A stretch of 7,205 bases of DNA from Actinobacteria bacterium UBA5176 (GTDB lineage Bacteria > Actinomycetota > UBA4738). Shown here piece after piece: positions 6,101 through 7,205 of the stretch; position 1 is the first letter of the stretch; each line of letters opens with the position of its first letter. Both the position numbers and the translations under genes were made by a program. The stretch covers positions 1 to 7,205 of the forward strand of contig DHWS01000112.1 of NCBI GenBank assembly GCA_002413305.1. Direction: 5' to 3'. The notes under the pieces are model-generated. The model worked only from the letters and a program-made list of their open reading frames with translations. It was not told the DNA's origin and made no database searches.

Positions 6101-6138
6101 TCATCCGGCCGAGTCGTCCCGGAACCGGCCCTCGGGCG

Positions 6139-6168
6139 ATGTCATCCGGCGAAGCCGGGCGGTATCGT
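6139..6168 (+). promoter_or_regulatory. Possible promoter of tRNA-Gln
   Basis: ATGTCA (6139-6144; four of six to TTGACA) and TATCGT (6163-6168) are separated by 18 bases and lie just upstream of the tRNA, so transcription would begin only a few bases before its 5' end. The spacer contains a perfect CCGGC-GAA-GCCGG stem (6146-6158). The hexamers are moderate matches, and the position is the main support. Confidence 0.35.
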
Positions 6169-6178
6169 GGGCCGCCGA

Positions 6179-6253
6179 TGGGCCTTCGTCCAATTGGCAG
6201 GACGCCGGGTTTTGGTCCCGGAAATCCGCGTTCGAGTCGCGGGGGCCCAGCCA
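6179..6253 (+). tRNA. tRNA-Gln (anticodon TTG), CCA encoded
   Basis: A complete cloverleaf can be folded by eye. The acceptor arms are 6179-6185 and 6243-6249 (seven pairs including one G-U, first pair U-A as is usual for tRNA-Gln). The D stem is GTC/GAC at 6188-6190 and 6201-6203. The anticodon stem is CCGGG/CCCGG at 6205-6209 and 6217-6221. The anticodon is TTG at 6212-6214. The T stem is CCGCG/CGCGG with loop TTCGAGT at 6231-6237. The discriminator is G6250, and CCA is encoded at 6251-6253. It reads CAA, and CAG by wobble. It is the only plus-strand gene seen, divergent from glmU and convergent with the small membrane protein. A tRNA-Gln near glmU is, as I recall, common in Actinomycetota. 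Confidence 0.97.
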
Positions 6254-6261
6254 GGGGGCGT

Positions 6262-6582
6262 CTAGGTGAGCGCGGCCACGCTCGTCGCATCTCCCGCGTG
6301 GCGTCGCGTCCCTCGCTCCCAACCGATCATGCCGAACGCGAGGACCAGTCCAGCGAGAGCGATGGCAAAGCGGAGCGTCAGTCGCGGATCACGCTGCAAG
6401 ATGACCGCGTTTGGGATGCGGACACCCGACGACGGCGCGATGTGCGAGGCGTCCGACAAGCACACGACACCGTTGACGTGAAACCCCGCAGGGCAGACTG
6501 ACGGAACAACTGCAGCGGTCGCAGCGAATACCCCGACGAGCACAAGCGCGAGGACGCACACCACGACCATGCGGCGGTTCAC
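6262..6582 (-). CDS. Small two-helix membrane protein, family not recognised
   Basis: I do not recognise this 106-residue product (102 from the alternative ATG at 6570). Starting from GTG at 6582 the N-terminus is Asn-Arg-Arg-Met, followed by a hydrophobic helix of about 20 residues (VVVCVLALVLVGVFAATAAV). A loop of about 45 residues holds two cysteines 11 apart (VCPAGFHVNGVVC), then a second hydrophobic helix (FAIALAGLVLAFGMIGW), and a basic C-terminus (ERGTRRH). The charge pattern predicts both ends inside and the Cys loop outside, where a disulfide could form. No good ribosome site precedes either start; the GTG is preferred for the positive N-terminus. The gene is read in the same direction as ispE, 80 bases after it, and ends 8 bases from the tRNA-Gln CCA on the other strand. 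The hydropathy pattern supports a real gene; its function is unknown. Confidence 0.6.
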   Translation of the reverse strand: MNRRMVVVCVLALVLVGVFAATAAVVPSVCPAGFHVNGVVCLSDASHIAPSSGVRIPNAVILQRDPRLTLRFAIALAGLVLAFGMIGWERGTRRHAGDATSVAALT

Positions 6583-6662
6583 GTGGTGATCATCGACAGG
6601 CCCTCTCAGTGTCTTGACCTGCCGAGACTTGAGCCGAGCCGACCCGCTACCAAGGCATGACG
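6583..6662. other. Spacer between ispE and the small membrane protein gene
   Basis: These 80 bases hold no hairpin with a T tract and no clear promoter. A GAGAGG purine run lies on the minus strand, but about 18 bases before the GTG, too far for a ribosome site. Read-through from ispE into the membrane protein gene is therefore possible. Confidence 0.3.
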
Positions 6663-7205
6663 TCAGGCGTCTTGGGCCGATCGTCCGCCATCCACCGACG
6701 GCCATGACTCGACTTCGATTGCGCCGTCGACAGAGATCGACGGCTCTTCTCGGAAGAGCCCGACGACCGTGGGGCCGCTGCCGGTCATGACGACGCCGGC
6801 GGCGCCGGCGGCTTGGAGACGGGCTTTGGCTTCGGTGATCGCCGGATGGCGCCGCGTGACCGGCGCCTCCAGGTCGTTGAAGAGCAGGCGGCCCACGGAT
6901 CCGACGTCGCCGTCGGCCGCGGTCGCGGCCGCGCACAGGGCCGCGGGATCGGGGCCGGTCACCTCGCCGTCCTCGTCCCACCAGCGGTACGCGTCTGCAG
7001 TGGAGACCGCGAACGGGAGCGGGAGGATGAGCCACCGGAACGCCGGGGTCGGGAACGGCTCCAGGAGCTCCCCTCGGCCTCGAGCCATGAGGGGCGCGCC
7101 GAACAGCAGGGCCGGGACGTCGCTCCCCACACGCGCGGCGACGTCCATCAGCGACCCGGCGTCCAGGCCGGCGCCCCACAGCCGGTTCAGCGCGTGGAGC
7201 GTGGC
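6663..7205 (-). CDS. ispE: 4-diphosphocytidyl-2-C-methyl-D-erythritol kinase, C-terminal part (cut by the window edge)
   Basis: IspE phosphorylates CDP-ME at the 2-hydroxyl in the non-mevalonate (MEP) pathway to isoprenoids, using ATP. The 180 residues seen are the C-terminal part of a GHMP kinase. They begin with ATLHALNRLWGAGL (family-typical helix after the missing Gly-rich ATP loop), then VAARVGSDVPALLFG at 22-36, MARGRGELLEP at 40-50, RLLFNDLEAPVTRRHPAI at about 106-123, and the GHMP C-terminal motif GAAGVVMTGSGPTVVGLF at 134-151. The GSDVP and TGSGPTV motifs together are diagnostic for IspE. An internal ATG at 7148 is not the start, because the frame and the similarity continue unbroken to the window edge. 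The last about 30 residues are variable. The catalytic Lys and the ATP-binding loop lie outside the window. Confidence 0.95.
   Translation of the reverse strand, partial: ATLHALNRLWGAGLDAGSLMDVAARVGSDVPALLFGAPLMARGRGELLEPFPTPAFRWLILPLPFAVSTADAYRWWDEDGEVTGPDPAALCAAATAADGDVGSVGRLLFNDLEAPVTRRHPAITEAKARLQAAGAAGVVMTGSGPTVVGLFREEPSISVDGAIEVESWPSVDGGRSAQDA

Noticed and set aside
6179..6262. Attachment site or integrated element at the tRNA-Gln 3' end
   Set aside because: The tRNA end would be a typical integration point, but no integrase, no repeated tRNA 3' segment and no phage-like gene are visible in the window.
4808..6265. Long open plus-strand frame (485 codons) opposite glmU
   Set aside because: Its translation is Arg/Asp/Gly/Val-rich without any domain, runs through the tRNA-Gln gene, and mirrors the codon bias of glmU on the other strand. 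This is a normal by-product of high GC.
6583..7179. Upstream extension of the small membrane protein frame into ispE
   Set aside because: This part is the out-of-frame image of ispE (Arg/Gly/Pro-rich). Only the portion after the GTG at 6582 has protein-like hydropathy.

Overview
The window is a high-GC bacterial chromosome segment. It carries a conserved housekeeping cluster, almost all of it read from the minus strand. In transcription order (right to left) it holds ispE (3' part), a small two-helix membrane protein, glmU, prs, a SnoaL/NTF2-like gene, rplY (CTC-type L25), pth, an LLM-class flavin oxidoreductase and mfd (5' part). A tRNA-Gln(TTG) gene lies on the plus strand between glmU and the membrane protein. 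The ispE..glmU-prs-rplY-pth..mfd order is known from Actinomycetota (for example mycobacteria and streptomycetes) and, with changes, from Bacillus. High GC, frequent GTG/TTG starts, a long acidic L25 tail and an F420/FMN-type LLM protein suggest a member of Actinomycetota, possibly an uncultured deep-branching lineage. The rank below phylum cannot be read from this sequence.

Layout. 7205-6663: ispE, entering from the right edge. 6582-6262: small membrane protein whose stop lies 8 bases from the end of the oppositely oriented tRNA. 6179-6253: tRNA-Gln with encoded CCA. 6178-6038: intergenic region with probable divergent promoters for the tRNA (+) and glmU (-). 6037-3574: glmU and prs, overlapping by 14 bases. 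3522-3076: SnoaL-like gene, close behind prs. 3075-2981: spacer with a likely rplY promoter. 2980-1670: rplY and pth, separated by 33 bases. 1591-782: LLM oxidoreductase. 781-615: leader with two GC-rich dyads. 614-1: start of mfd.

The recognised genes cover isoprenoid precursor synthesis (IspE), UDP-GlcNAc for the cell wall (GlmU), PRPP for nucleotides, His and Trp (Prs), translation (tRNA-Gln, L25, Pth) and transcription-coupled repair (Mfd). Three genes are not part of the textbook cluster: the SnoaL-like protein, the LLM oxidoreductase and the two-helix membrane protein. They are the most interesting content, together with non-consensus residues in the GlmU uridylyltransferase site and the structured mfd leader. 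I see no mobile element, CRISPR array, phage gene or clearly new multi-gene system here.
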